Below, one piece after another: positions 1-7,641 of a stretch of 14,401 bases of DNA (position 1 is its first letter; each line of letters begins with the position of its first letter). Source of the DNA: Sedimentibacter sp. (lineage in GTDB: Bacteria > Bacillota > Clostridia > Tissierellales > Sedimentibacteraceae); the NCBI GenBank assembly GCA_029256005.1, contig JAQSYS010000020.1, positions 1 to 14,401 of the forward strand, in the 5' to 3' direction. The position numbers and the translations under genes are program-made. Below the pieces are notes generated by a model. That model was not told the origin of the DNA, did not search any database, and saw only the letters and a list, made by a program, of their open reading frames with translations.

Positions 1-1659
1 GTTCTGGATATTGAAGGCGGAGGATATGATCCTATTGGAGATGTTAAGCTTGATGGAAGAAAAATAAATATCAATACTTTGCCTAACTTAAGAAACCTGG
101 TTTCTATTGGTTCTCTCGCCAATGATGCTCAGCTGGATAATTCATCCGGCAGTTATAAAATTTTAGGTGACCCTACTGAAGGAGCAATCATTACCTTTGC
201 CGGAAAGTTGGGACAAACAGCTGAACAGCTCAATATGGTTTATCCGAGAGTTGAAGAACTGCCTTTTGATTCATCAAGAAAAATGATGACAACATTCCAT
301 TCGAATTATATTAATGGAAAAATTGTTTCATTCACAAAGGGTGCTCCCGATATATTAATAAGCAAATGTACAAAAATTGCTTTAAATGGTAGTATCATAG
401 ATTTTACAAAGGAGTTAAAGGATAAGGTTTTAGCTGTCAACACAAAATTTGCCCGTTCAGCATTAAGAGTTCTTTCAATGGCTTACAAGCTATGGAATGA
501 GGTGCCTGAGCATCCCAACTTTGAGCTGGTGGAAAATGAAATGATATTCGTAGGGTTGGTTGGCATGATTGACCCTGCAAGACCAGAAGTAAAGGAATCC
601 ATTAAGTTGTGTAAGCAAGCCGGCATAGAAACTGTAATGATAACCGGAGATTACAAGGAGACCGCATATGCCATAGCGCATGATTTGGGAATGGTGGAAT
701 CAGAGTCTCAAGCTATGATGGGTGAAGAGCTGGATGGCTACACAGATGAAGAATTAAGAGAAGTTGTAAAGAAAACAAAGATTTATGCAAGGGTTTCTCC
801 TGAACATAAGGTTAAAATAGTTACTGCGTTAAAGGAAAACGGACAAATCACATCTATGACAGGTGATGGTGTCAATGATGCATTAGCACTTAAAAAAGCT
901 GACATAGGTGTTGCAATGGGTATTACAGGCACTGATGTTGCAAAAAACACTGCTGAGGTAATTTTGACTGATGATAATTTTGCAACTATTGTAAATGCTG
1001 TTGAAGAAGGAAGAATTATATTCAGCAATATTAAGAAATTTGTATTCTTCCTATTAAGCTGCAACATAGGAGAAATTCTTCTGGTATTTGTTAGCATATT
1101 AATAGGCTGGGAGGTTCCATTGGTCCCGATTCAGCTTTTGTGGCTCAATTTAGTTACAGACAGCTTCCCTGCTATGGCATTAGGAGTAGAAAATGCAGAA
1201 CCTGGCATTATGAATCAACCACCACGAGATACTAAGGAACCTATACTTGATAAAAGCATGATGGGTGGAATTGTATTTCAGGCGGTTGCAATTGCTTTTG
1301 CTTCTCTAATTTCCTATTATTGGGCAGCAAGGATGTATGGTATCGGAGATGGTTTAGTTCATGTTAGAACTGTTGTATTTACAACATTGATTACTGCAGA
1401 ACTCTTAAGAGCATTTTCTTCAAGGTCTCAGGTATATACATTGTTTAAAATAGGTTTCTTTTCAAATATCAGAATGATACAGGCAGTTTTTGTATCATTT
1501 GCGTTGACAGTACTCGTGCTTTATATGCCATTTCTTAATGAAATATTTGATGTTATGCCGCTTACAATACATGACTGGGAAGTAGTGTTGGCATATTCAT
1601 TCATACCAATGTTAGTTGGTGAATTATACAAAGATTTGTTTAAAAACGGTAGAAGGTAA
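1..1659 (+). CDS. Calcium-transporting P-type ATPase, C-terminal part (5' end outside window)
   Basis: Membrane ATPase that pumps a cation, most likely Ca2+, out of the cell. The reading frame is open from base 1, so the gene starts upstream. The 552 visible residues begin just after where the phosphorylated DKTGT motif should lie; roughly the first 330 residues of a normal ~880-residue pump are missing. Visible landmarks are the nucleotide-binding KGAPD (residues 113-117), the MITGD motif, and TGDGVNDA at about 287-294 of the P domain, followed by the C-terminal membrane segments. The metal site looks intact: N355 and E358 (CNIGE) and N383, T386 and D387 (LNLVTD) match in identity and spacing SERCA N768/E771 and N796/T799/D800. 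This supports Ca2+ over other cations. The gene ends at a strong terminator and has no visible operon partner downstream. Ion specificity is inferred from motifs only. Confidence 0.93.
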   Translation, partial: VLDIEGGGYDPIGDVKLDGRKININTLPNLRNLVSIGSLANDAQLDNSSGSYKILGDPTEGAIITFAGKLGQTAEQLNMVYPRVEELPFDSSRKMMTTFHSNYINGKIVSFTKGAPDILISKCTKIALNGSIIDFTKELKDKVLAVNTKFARSALRVLSMAYKLWNEVPEHPNFELVENEMIFVGLVGMIDPARPEVKESIKLCKQAGIETVMITGDYKETAYAIAHDLGMVESESQAMMGEELDGYTDEELREVVKKTKIYARVSPEHKVKIVTALKENGQITSMTGDGVNDALALKKADIGVAMGITGTDVAKNTAEVILTDDNFATIVNAVEEGRIIFSNIKKFVFFLLSCNIGEILLVFVSILIGWEVPLVPIQLLWLNLVTDSFPAMALGVENAEPGIMNQPPRDTKEPILDKSMMGGIVFQAVAIAFASLISYYWAARMYGIGDGLVHVRTVVFTTLITAELLRAFSSRSQVYTLFKIGFFSNIRMIQAVFVSFALTVLVLYMPFLNEIFDVMPLTIHDWEVVLAYSFIPMLVGELYKDLFKNGRR

Positions 1660-1703
1660 TATCAATTGAATGTAACAATTCGATATTAGTTAATAATAAA
1701 TTG

Positions 1704-1744
1704 AAAAAAAGATAATTGGACATTGTATTCAATTATCTTTTTTT
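1704..1744 (+). terminator. Rho-independent terminator after the P-type ATPase gene
   Basis: Perfect 15-bp inverted repeat (arms 1704-1718 and 1730-1744) around an 11-base loop. The left arm begins with seven A and the right arm ends in seven T. It lies 45 bases after the ATPase stop. The stem is AT-rich apart from a few GC pairs, and the A-tract on the left means it could also act on the opposite strand. Confidence 0.8.
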
Positions 1745-1825
1745 ATTTAAATGAATAATGATAGCATAAAGATAAATTATGCATAAATGGATAAAAATAA
1801 CATGTTAATTTACTTTATTTATTGT

Positions 1826-1851
1826 TAATTATTTTTTTATCAACTCGATAT
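1826..1851 (+). promoter_or_regulatory. Possible sigma-D (motility sigma) promoter of the chemoreceptor gene
   Basis: TAAT (1826-1829), 14 bases, then CTCGATAT (1844-1851). The Bacillus/Clostridium sigma-D consensus is TAAA, 14-16 bases, GCCGATAT, so 9 of 12 positions agree. No well-spaced sigma-A pair is present in the same stretch. Chemoreceptor genes are commonly sigma-D dependent, which fits. The AT-rich background makes a chance match possible. Confidence 0.4.
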
Positions 1852-1906
1852 ATTAAGTGGCTATTATTTACAGTTTTACCAACATAAAAGGGAAGGGACA
1901 TTTTTA

Positions 1907-3892
1907 ATGAAAAAAAATATCGGAATAATTAAACTTAAATCTATCAAAACCAAAGTAATTTTACCTGTTATTACCGTTATCATATTGTTGTCAATGTGTT
2001 TGACATATTTTAGCATTCTTAACGTTAATAAAATTATTAGTCAAAATGAATATGAAACAAGCTTATTATCACAGTCATTAATTAATAAAGAGATTGAAAA
2101 GAGTTTGGATATTGCAGAAGTAACAATAACTTCAATTGCAAACAACTCGGAAATTGTCAAAGCATTTGCAATAAGAGACAGAGCGAGGCTGGCTGAGTTA
2201 GTTGATCCTATTTTTAAAGAATTAAAAAAACTTGGTGTTGAACAGCTGCAATTTCATGAGCCAACAACGGTTTCATTTTACAGAGCCCATAGTCCGCAAA
2301 AATTTGGTGATGATTTATCACAAATCAGAAAGTTAGTTGTTGAAGTAAATAAGGATGGAATTGCACGCCGTGGTCTTGAAGAAGGTAAAGAAGGATATGG
2401 GTTTCGTTCAGTTGTTCCTGTTATTTGGGATGGAAAACAAGTAGGAACAGCAGAAATAGGAATGCAATTTTCTATTGAATTTTTAGAGAAGCTTAAGGAA
2501 ATAACACCAGGTGAATATTACTTGTATACTTTTACGAACAGCACCGGTGAAGCACAGCTTTTGGGAGGTACAACAGATGAGGATGCTGAATTAGTTGATG
2601 CAAACACATTACAAACTGACACTTTAAATGATAAGTCAACAACGTTAAAATCTAAAGATAATAAAAGCGAAATTTTAATTATACCAATCAAAGATTATTC
2701 CGGAGCTGTAAAGGGGTATATAAAATCAGTTACTTCAAGGGAATTAACTCTTTCTACATTGAATCAAATGTATATTTCAATATCATTAACAGCGATAGTA
2801 GGTTTGATGATTGCTATTTTATTGGTATATTTTATTTCTTCAAGTGTTACTAAGCCAATTAAAAAACTTTCACTTATTGCTGATGAGCTAGCTAATGATA
2901 ATTGGGATGTTGATATTGATATACATACTAAGGATGAAATAGGCCAATTGGCGGGATCAACACAATCATTGGTAGACAAGCTAAAGATGTATACATTATA
3001 TATAAATGAAATTTCAGAATTGCTAATACAAATAGGAGAAGGTAATTTAGAGCTTGAATTTAAACAAACTTATGATGGCGGCTTTTCAATGATAAAAGAG
3101 GCGTTAAATAATGCAGCTCATATGTTGAAAAATACATTGTTGGATGTTAAAACAGTTTCAGAGCAGGTAGCCAGTGCTTCTGAACAATTGTCATGCGGAG
3201 CTCAGAATCTTTCACAAAGCACAGCCGAACAAGCGAGTACTATTGAAGAATTTTCAAATGCAATTGATAATATTTTTATGCAAATAGAACAAAACGCAGA
3301 AAATGCTGCTGTTACCAAGAAAAGAACAATTGACACTAATATTTTGACAACTCATGGACAACAACAAATGCGAGAGATGATAGAAGCAATGAAAGAAATT
3401 AACCATTCTTCTAATGAAATAAGTAAAATAGCTAAAAGTATTGATGATATAGCAATGCAAACAAATATACTTGCGTTGAACGCATCAGTTGAAGCTGCCC
3501 GTGCTGGGATGGCAGGCAAGGGATTTTCCGTAGTTGCTGATGAGGTGAGAAAACTTGCTGAGAAATCTGCAGAAAGTGCTCAAATAACAACTTCATTAGT
3601 AGAAGGTACATTAAGTGCTATTGATAAAGGTTCTAAAATTGTAAACGAAACAGCAAGATCTTTTGCGGAAATTTTTGCTGCTTCTCAGAATACTGTTGAA
3701 CTTATACAAAATATTGCAGATGCCAGCAATGATCAAATTCAAGCTATTACAGAGGTGAAAACAGGGATTGATCAAATATCATCAACAGTTGAAGCAAATA
3801 GTGCAACAGCTGAAGAGAGTGCGGCTCAAAGCGAAGAGCTCTCTAGTCAATCACTATTGCTTAAAGATTTAATTTCTGTATTTAAGTTTTAA
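1907..3892 (+). CDS. Methyl-accepting chemotaxis protein with a periplasm-facing Cache sensor
   Basis: Transmembrane chemoreceptor that signals to CheA/CheW. Layout of the 661 residues: short cytoplasmic N-terminus, TM1 (about 17-39), extracellular sensor (about 45-285), TM2 (about 288-312), HAMP (about 313-365), a second HAMP-like stretch containing IGEGNLELEF (about 370-405), then a long coiled-coil signalling domain. The conserved hairpin tip is at about 515-550 (MQTNILALNASVEAARAG). The sensor carries the pattern EQLQFHEP, GDDLSQIR, GLEEGKEGYGFR, VGTAEIG, typical of the double-Cache family dCache_3 (PF14827). The ligand cannot be read from sequence. No CheR-tethering C-terminal pentapeptide is present; the protein ends in VFKF. 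The start is supported by GGAAGGG (1891-1897). It stands alone, with no chemotaxis gene beside it, and may be sigma-D driven. Confidence 0.95.
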   Translation: MKKNIGIIKLKSIKTKVILPVITVIILLSMCLTYFSILNVNKIISQNEYETSLLSQSLINKEIEKSLDIAEVTITSIANNSEIVKAFAIRDRARLAELVDPIFKELKKLGVEQLQFHEPTTVSFYRAHSPQKFGDDLSQIRKLVVEVNKDGIARRGLEEGKEGYGFRSVVPVIWDGKQVGTAEIGMQFSIEFLEKLKEITPGEYYLYTFTNSTGEAQLLGGTTDEDAELVDANTLQTDTLNDKSTTLKSKDNKSEILIIPIKDYSGAVKGYIKSVTSRELTLSTLNQMYISISLTAIVGLMIAILLVYFISSSVTKPIKKLSLIADELANDNWDVDIDIHTKDEIGQLAGSTQSLVDKLKMYTLYINEISELLIQIGEGNLELEFKQTYDGGFSMIKEALNNAAHMLKNTLLDVKTVSEQVASASEQLSCGAQNLSQSTAEQASTIEEFSNAIDNIFMQIEQNAENAAVTKKRTIDTNILTTHGQQQMREMIEAMKEINHSSNEISKIAKSIDDIAMQTNILALNASVEAARAGMAGKGFSVVADEVRKLAEKSAESAQITTSLVEGTLSAIDKGSKIVNETARSFAEIFAASQNTVELIQNIADASNDQIQAITEVKTGIDQISSTVEANSATAEESAAQSEELSSQSLLLKDLISVFKF

Positions 3893-3904
3893 AGTTAACT
3901 GAAA

Positions 3905-3984
3905 TGGGGGCGGTATTAATCTGTGAAAAGTTAATTCTTTATCTATATCTTTGGAATGATATCAGACAAAAAGAACCGTCCCCA
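3905..3984. repeat. 80-bp REP-like element with inverted ends, overlapping the MocR gene 3' end
   Basis: TGGGGGCGGT (3905-3914) pairs with ACCGTCCCCA (3975-3984), ten base pairs with one G-T wobble, enclosing 60 bases. Read on the minus strand the right end gives GGGGACGGTTCTTTTTGTC. From memory this is a recurrent sequence beside RAYT/REP-associated Y1 transposases in Firmicutes and related anaerobes; I could not check this. The GC-rich ends stand out from AT-rich surroundings. The element lies between two convergent genes and supplies the stop codon of the minus-strand one. It may also act as a transcription terminator for both, since no other is visible here. Confidence 0.55.
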
Positions 3985-5332
3985 AAAGTTCGGTGAACTC
4001 TTGAATTTTGTTCATGCTTATACCGCTGTAATTCAAGGAAAAAAGGAATTTGTTATTGGTGCAGCTAATCACATTTAATAAAATATGTGATTTTTTTGCG
4101 TCTTCTAGTAATTTATCCTTTTGTTTGTCGGTCCTTGCTTCACATACTATATGAAGGCCAGAGTCAGAATTTATTATTTCCAAATTATCGCTAAAGGTGC
4201 TCTTTAAGCTGTTGATGAGCAATGTATTTTTCTTTTTATAAACTCTTTTTATTTTTCGAAGGTGCTTTAGCATATATCCTTCCTTTATAAAGCTTGCGAG
4301 CACTAATTGGTCTATCTTTGATGTTGACTGGGTGTGTCTTGCCTTATTTAAATTATACTTTGGCAACAACTTTTTCGGAATAACCATGAAGCTGATTCTT
4401 AAGGAGGGCAGAAGCGTTTTAGAGAATGAGCCTAAATATACCACGCAGTCGTTTTTATCCAGTCCCTGCAGACATGGTATGGGCATTCCACCATATCTTA
4501 TCATGGCATCATAATCATCTTCAATTATTAAACCATTGTTTTTATATGCCCATTCTAAAAGCTCCATTCTCTTGTTTACAGGCATTATTGTGCCGAGAGG
4601 GTATTGGTGTGAAGGGCTTATATAAATCAGTCTTGCATCACTTTTTCGAAGCATATCAATAGGAAAACCACTGTCTGTTATTTCTATGTGATTAATATTG
4701 AACATGTAATCTTCAAATATAAACTCTGCTTTGTTAAAACCGGGTTTTTCAACAGCTATTGTGTTGTAATTTTCTTTTATAATTCCTATCAATATCCCAA
4801 GTAGGTACTGAACACCTGCCCCTACAATAACTTGTTCAGGTGTAGTGTGTCCGCCTCTCATGGTATTAACATAATTTGCAATTTCATCTCGCAATATTTT
4901 CTCACCTTGAATTGAGCCGCTGTTGTAAATATTGATTAATTCATCGGAAATGACTTTGTTGTACAGTCTTTTCCAGGTAGATGAATCAAAGCTATCCTTA
5001 TCAACGCCATCATTAATATACTCCGTATCAATTTGCTGATTTGTAATACTTTTGTGGGTATCTCTATTTATTTCAAAATTATAATCACTTAAGTCGCTAA
5101 CAAAGTAACCTCTTTTAGGGGAATTTTCTATATAACCTTCTGCCACAAGCTGGCTGTAGGCGTTTTCGATTGTTGTTTTGCTCAACTTGAGTGATGAAGA
5201 GGCTTCTCTTATAGAAGGAAGTTTTGAATCTGGCTTTAATAGCCCTGAAGTTATTTCAGTCTTAATGTATTCATATAATTGTATGTAAAGAGCTTTGCTG
5301 CAATCCTTATCAAAAACAGGTGATATTATCAT
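3962..5332 (-). CDS. GntR-family MocR-type regulator (winged helix fused to aminotransferase-like domain)
   Basis: PLP-dependent transcription factor of the MocR/GabR/PdxR type. Residues 1-80 form a GntR winged helix (LPSIREASSSLKLSKTTIEN, then EGYIEN and KRGYFV). After a linker, residues about 120-450 resemble a class I aminotransferase. The PLP lysine is K305 in GSFSK, with D272 and Y274 in EDDYD. The 33-residue gap from D272 to K305 equals that between GabR D279 and K312, so PLP binding is likely intact. The start is supported by AAGGAG five bases upstream of the ATG. The last seven residues (LGTVLFV) and the stop are encoded by the REP-like element at 3905-3984, so the native C-terminus was probably altered. 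It is divergent from pgeF, which is not a usual MocR target; the regulated gene and effector are unknown. Confidence 0.92.
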   Translation of the reverse strand: MIISPVFDKDCSKALYIQLYEYIKTEITSGLLKPDSKLPSIREASSSLKLSKTTIENAYSQLVAEGYIENSPKRGYFVSDLSDYNFEINRDTHKSITNQQIDTEYINDGVDKDSFDSSTWKRLYNKVISDELINIYNSGSIQGEKILRDEIANYVNTMRGGHTTPEQVIVGAGVQYLLGILIGIIKENYNTIAVEKPGFNKAEFIFEDYMFNINHIEITDSGFPIDMLRKSDARLIYISPSHQYPLGTIMPVNKRMELLEWAYKNNGLIIEDDYDAMIRYGGMPIPCLQGLDKNDCVVYLGSFSKTLLPSLRISFMVIPKKLLPKYNLNKARHTQSTSKIDQLVLASFIKEGYMLKHLRKIKRVYKKKNTLLINSLKSTFSDNLEIINSDSGLHIVCEARTDKQKDKLLEDAKKSHILLNVISCTNNKFLFSLNYSGISMNKIQEFTELLGTVLFV

Positions 5333-5378
5333 ATTTTCTCCTTATCTGACATGTACAAATTTAATAAATATATCATAA

Positions 5379-5406
5379 ATTATAGATACACATAATTTTA
5401 TCACAA
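5379..5406 (-). promoter_or_regulatory. Candidate sigma-A promoter of the MocR-type gene
   Basis: On the minus strand, TTGTGA (5406-5401) is followed after 16 bases by a perfect TATAAT (5384-5379), about 47 bases from the ATG. The -35 match is 4 of 6. It faces the pgeF promoter, so the two share a control region. Confidence 0.5.
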
Positions 5407-5438
5407 TAGAACGGTATAATAAACAAAATACTTATTCA

Positions 5439-5467
5439 TATACAACAAATTTAGCATATGATATAAT
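5439..5467 (+). promoter_or_regulatory. Candidate extended -10 promoter of pgeF
   Basis: TATACA (5439-5444), 17 bases, then TATAAT (5462-5467) preceded by TGA, giving an extended -10. The -10 is perfect and the -35 is 4 of 6. The expected start near 5474 leaves a leader of about 30 bases to the pgeF ATG. The direct repeats at 5450 and 5480 straddle this -10. Confidence 0.6.
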
Positions 5468-5488
5468 CAAGAAATAAATTTTAGCATA
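5450..5488 (+). repeat. Direct repeat TTTAGCATA x2 flanking the pgeF -10 box
   Basis: Two exact copies of TTTAGCATA at 5450-5458 and 5480-5488, start-to-start 30 bp, about three helical turns. One copy sits in the promoter spacer, the other just after the expected transcription start. MocR proteins such as GabR bind spaced direct repeats at divergent promoters, so this is a plausible operator for the adjacent regulator. That assignment is inference. Confidence 0.45.
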
Positions 5489-5504
5489 ATAGTAAGGAGT
5501 TCGT

Positions 5505-6308
5505 ATGTACAATTTAAATGAAAAGCAAGATTTTAAATATATAACATTTCCTTCTTTTGAAAAACATACTGAGTTATTGCATTGCTTTACAACAAGGAAG
5601 GGCGGAGTAAGCAGTGGTTCATTTGAATCCATGAATATAGGTTTTAGCACAGGCGACAGCGATGAAAATGTGAAAAGAAATATTGAAATAATGGTTGAAA
5701 GACTTGGGATAAATGCATATGATATTGTTGAAACAAACCAAACACATACAAATACAGTGAAGTACGTCACAGAACAACATAAAGGGAAAGTATTTGGAGA
5801 AACATCGTTTAAAGATGTGGACGGCATATATACTGACAATAAAAATCTAGCATTGATGTCGTTTCATGCTGATTGTACCCCTGTATTCTTTTATGATCCC
5901 ATAAAAAAGGTAATAGCACTTGCACATGCCGGCTGGAGGGGAACGCTTTTGAACATTGTCGGTATAATGGTTAGAGCATTGGTAAAAGATTTTAATTCAG
6001 ATCCAAAGGATATTAAAATAGCAATTGGTCCTTCACTAGGTTCATGTTGTTTTGAGGTTGACAAGGATGTTGCTGATATGTTCCTTAATGAAAACAGAGA
6101 GTTTATAAAATACATGGAAATCAAGGAACCAAAATATCATTTTAATCTTTGGGAAATAAATAAGTATTTGTTAATGAAGGAAGGAATAAAGGAAGAAAAT
6201 ATAGAAGTTTCAGGAATTTGCACAAAATGCAACAATGATCTGTTTTTCTCTCATAGAGGGCAGGGAGGAAAAAGAGGACTTCTGGCAGGAATATTGATGA
6301 TGAAGTGA
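5505..6308 (+). CDS. pgeF: Peptidoglycan editing factor PgeF (YfiH / laccase-domain family)
   Basis: Cytoplasmic metal-dependent protein of the DUF152/YfiH family. In E. coli the homologue removes wrongly incorporated L-Ser from muropeptide precursors; older annotations call it polyphenol oxidase or laccase. The 267 residues match the family length. The metal site is intact: H81 in QTH, C124 in HADC and H141 in AHAGWRG, the counterpart of the YfiH His-Cys-His set. Other family blocks are FTTRKGGVSSG near the N-terminus, IGPSLGSCCFEV (about 174-185) and CTKCNNDLFFSHRGQGGKRG near the C-terminus. The ATG is preceded by AAGGAG at good spacing. It is the first gene rightward from the divergent promoter region; no terminator is seen before the next gene, 138 bases on, so some read-through is possible. 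Confidence 0.95.
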   Translation: MYNLNEKQDFKYITFPSFEKHTELLHCFTTRKGGVSSGSFESMNIGFSTGDSDENVKRNIEIMVERLGINAYDIVETNQTHTNTVKYVTEQHKGKVFGETSFKDVDGIYTDNKNLALMSFHADCTPVFFYDPIKKVIALAHAGWRGTLLNIVGIMVRALVKDFNSDPKDIKIAIGPSLGSCCFEVDKDVADMFLNENREFIKYMEIKEPKYHFNLWEINKYLLMKEGIKEENIEVSGICTKCNNDLFFSHRGQGGKRGLLAGILMMK

Positions 6309-6446
6309 TAAAAATATAATATGCCATCTATAAAAATACAGTATATGATTTTGTAGACTGTCCATAATTTTTCTTTAAAAATTTATCATATCCTCTGTAC
6401 ATGCTTAATATAATTAGTATATAAAGACGTGAGGAGGGTTTGAAAA

Positions 6447-7502
6447 TTGGCTTGTAATAAGATTATATCTCTAATATTGATTATTTGTATCGCGGTAAGT
6501 TTAACAGGATGCAGCACTTTAGATATGATGGTTGGTCTAAAGCAAGATAATAGTCCGGAAGTGGCAGATTTAGATGATTTGTCTGAGTTTGAAGTTGTTG
6601 AAGATGCAGTAGGTGAAGAAGTTGCAGAGGAACCGGTTATTGAAACTGTAACAGTAACAGCTGAAGAAGTTAAAATGACTGATATATTAGCTTATTATGA
6701 GGATGAAGATGGCTATGTAGTTCCTGTAAACACTAAAATACCATGGGAAGAAGGAATTGCAAAGGCTACACTCAGAAGCATGGTTGTTGGAAATGAAGCT
6801 GAACAAAAAATTGCACAGTCTGGTCTTCATGGAGTATTGCCTGAAGGAACTGAAATAAGAGGAATGGCTATAAAAGACGGTCTATGCAGAATTGATTTCA
6901 GCAAAAACATTTTGAACACTTCTTCAATTGAACAAGAAGAAAATATGATTTCAGCACTTACATATACTTTGACTGAGTTCCCTACAATCGAAAAGGTTGA
7001 ACTGTTGGTTGAAGGTCAGGCATTAGCCGCTTTGCCTAAAGGATACGCCATAGATACAGCTTTTGAAAGGGAAAATATAAATTTATACGGCTCTGCTGAC
7101 GGAGTAAACTATACCGTTTATTACAAGGCTCCTGACACAGAGGTTGAAGGTCATTATGTTCCTCTGACTTTCTCAGCAAACAAGGTTAACAATCCTGCAG
7201 TTACTGTATTAGAAAAATTATTCAGTGGAGCTCCAACTGATTCTAAACTAAGCAATAACATTCCTGTCGGAGTTAATTTAAGAGGTGTTGAGGTTAAGGG
7301 TGACAAGACTGTTGTAAACTTAGGCGTTGAAGCTGTTAACCTTAGCGAACAAGAATTCACCGATATGAATGCTATAGTTGTTCTTTGCTTAGAGCAATTT
7401 GAAATGGCTGATGTAGAATATAATGTTGAAGGATTGTCATTTGAAGAAGCTGGCTTGGATTTTGAAGATGATACCGTAATGCCGGTATTTAATCAATATT
7501 AG
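6447..7502 (+). CDS. Lipoprotein with two GerMN domains (spore/germination-associated family)
   Basis: Membrane-anchored extracellular lipoprotein. The start is a TTG: an in-frame TGA lies at 6441-6443, immediately ahead in the frame, and the first in-frame ATG falls after the lipobox, so only TTG (with GGAGGG at 6433-6438) gives a signal peptide. That peptide ends in LTGC with lipidated Cys22. Residues about 34-76 are a Glu/Asp-rich linker. Two related GerMN modules follow (about 78-195 and 222-332), each with an AxxxLxxLxxG-type helix, PxGxxLRG or PEGTEIRG, a xVDFS/VVNLG strand and a final TLTEFPTIEKVEL or LCLEQFEMADVEY segment. GerMN (PF10646) occurs in B. subtilis GerM and in LpqB-like proteins; the exact role here is unknown, but the family points to a spore former. 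A TATAAT at 6409-6414 has no convincing -35. Confidence 0.9.
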   Translation: MACNKIISLILIICIAVSLTGCSTLDMMVGLKQDNSPEVADLDDLSEFEVVEDAVGEEVAEEPVIETVTVTAEEVKMTDILAYYEDEDGYVVPVNTKIPWEEGIAKATLRSMVVGNEAEQKIAQSGLHGVLPEGTEIRGMAIKDGLCRIDFSKNILNTSSIEQEENMISALTYTLTEFPTIEKVELLVEGQALAALPKGYAIDTAFERENINLYGSADGVNYTVYYKAPDTEVEGHYVPLTFSANKVNNPAVTVLEKLFSGAPTDSKLSNNIPVGVNLRGVEVKGDKTVVNLGVEAVNLSEQEFTDMNAIVVLCLEQFEMADVEYNVEGLSFEEAGLDFEDDTVMPVFNQY

Positions 7503-7602
7503 AGGCATGGGGGATACACCTTCAATGTAAGGATAGTAGTTGGGGTAACCATTGAATGAATGTCTCCAATTAAATTATAAATGAGATTGCGAATTATAGT
7601 GC

Positions 7603-7636
7603 AAAAAATCCAGGAATGTGTTCCTGGATTTTTTTT
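7603..7636. terminator. Bidirectional terminator between the GerMN lipoprotein and substrate-binding protein genes
   Basis: Perfect 14-bp stem (7603-7616 with 7621-7634) around a TGTG tetraloop. The left arm starts with six A and the right arm runs into eight T, so a U-tract follows the hairpin in both directions. It sits between two convergent genes and ends five bases before the minus-strand stop codon. Confidence 0.9.
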
Positions 7637-7641
7637 ACTTG

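Noticed and set aside
1764..1782. Inverted repeat GCATAA-7-TTATGC upstream of the chemoreceptor
   Set aside because: Six-base arms in AT-rich DNA, far from the promoter candidate; expected by chance.
5432..5839. Minus-strand open frame of 135 codons overlapping the start of pgeF
   Set aside because: Antisense shadow of a clear gene; no ribosome site or family resemblance, and it would run through the pgeF promoter.
7521..7556. Hairpin TTCAATG/CATTGAA after the GerMN lipoprotein gene
   Set aside because: Only seven pairs across a 22-base loop with no T-run; the strong bidirectional terminator downstream explains termination.
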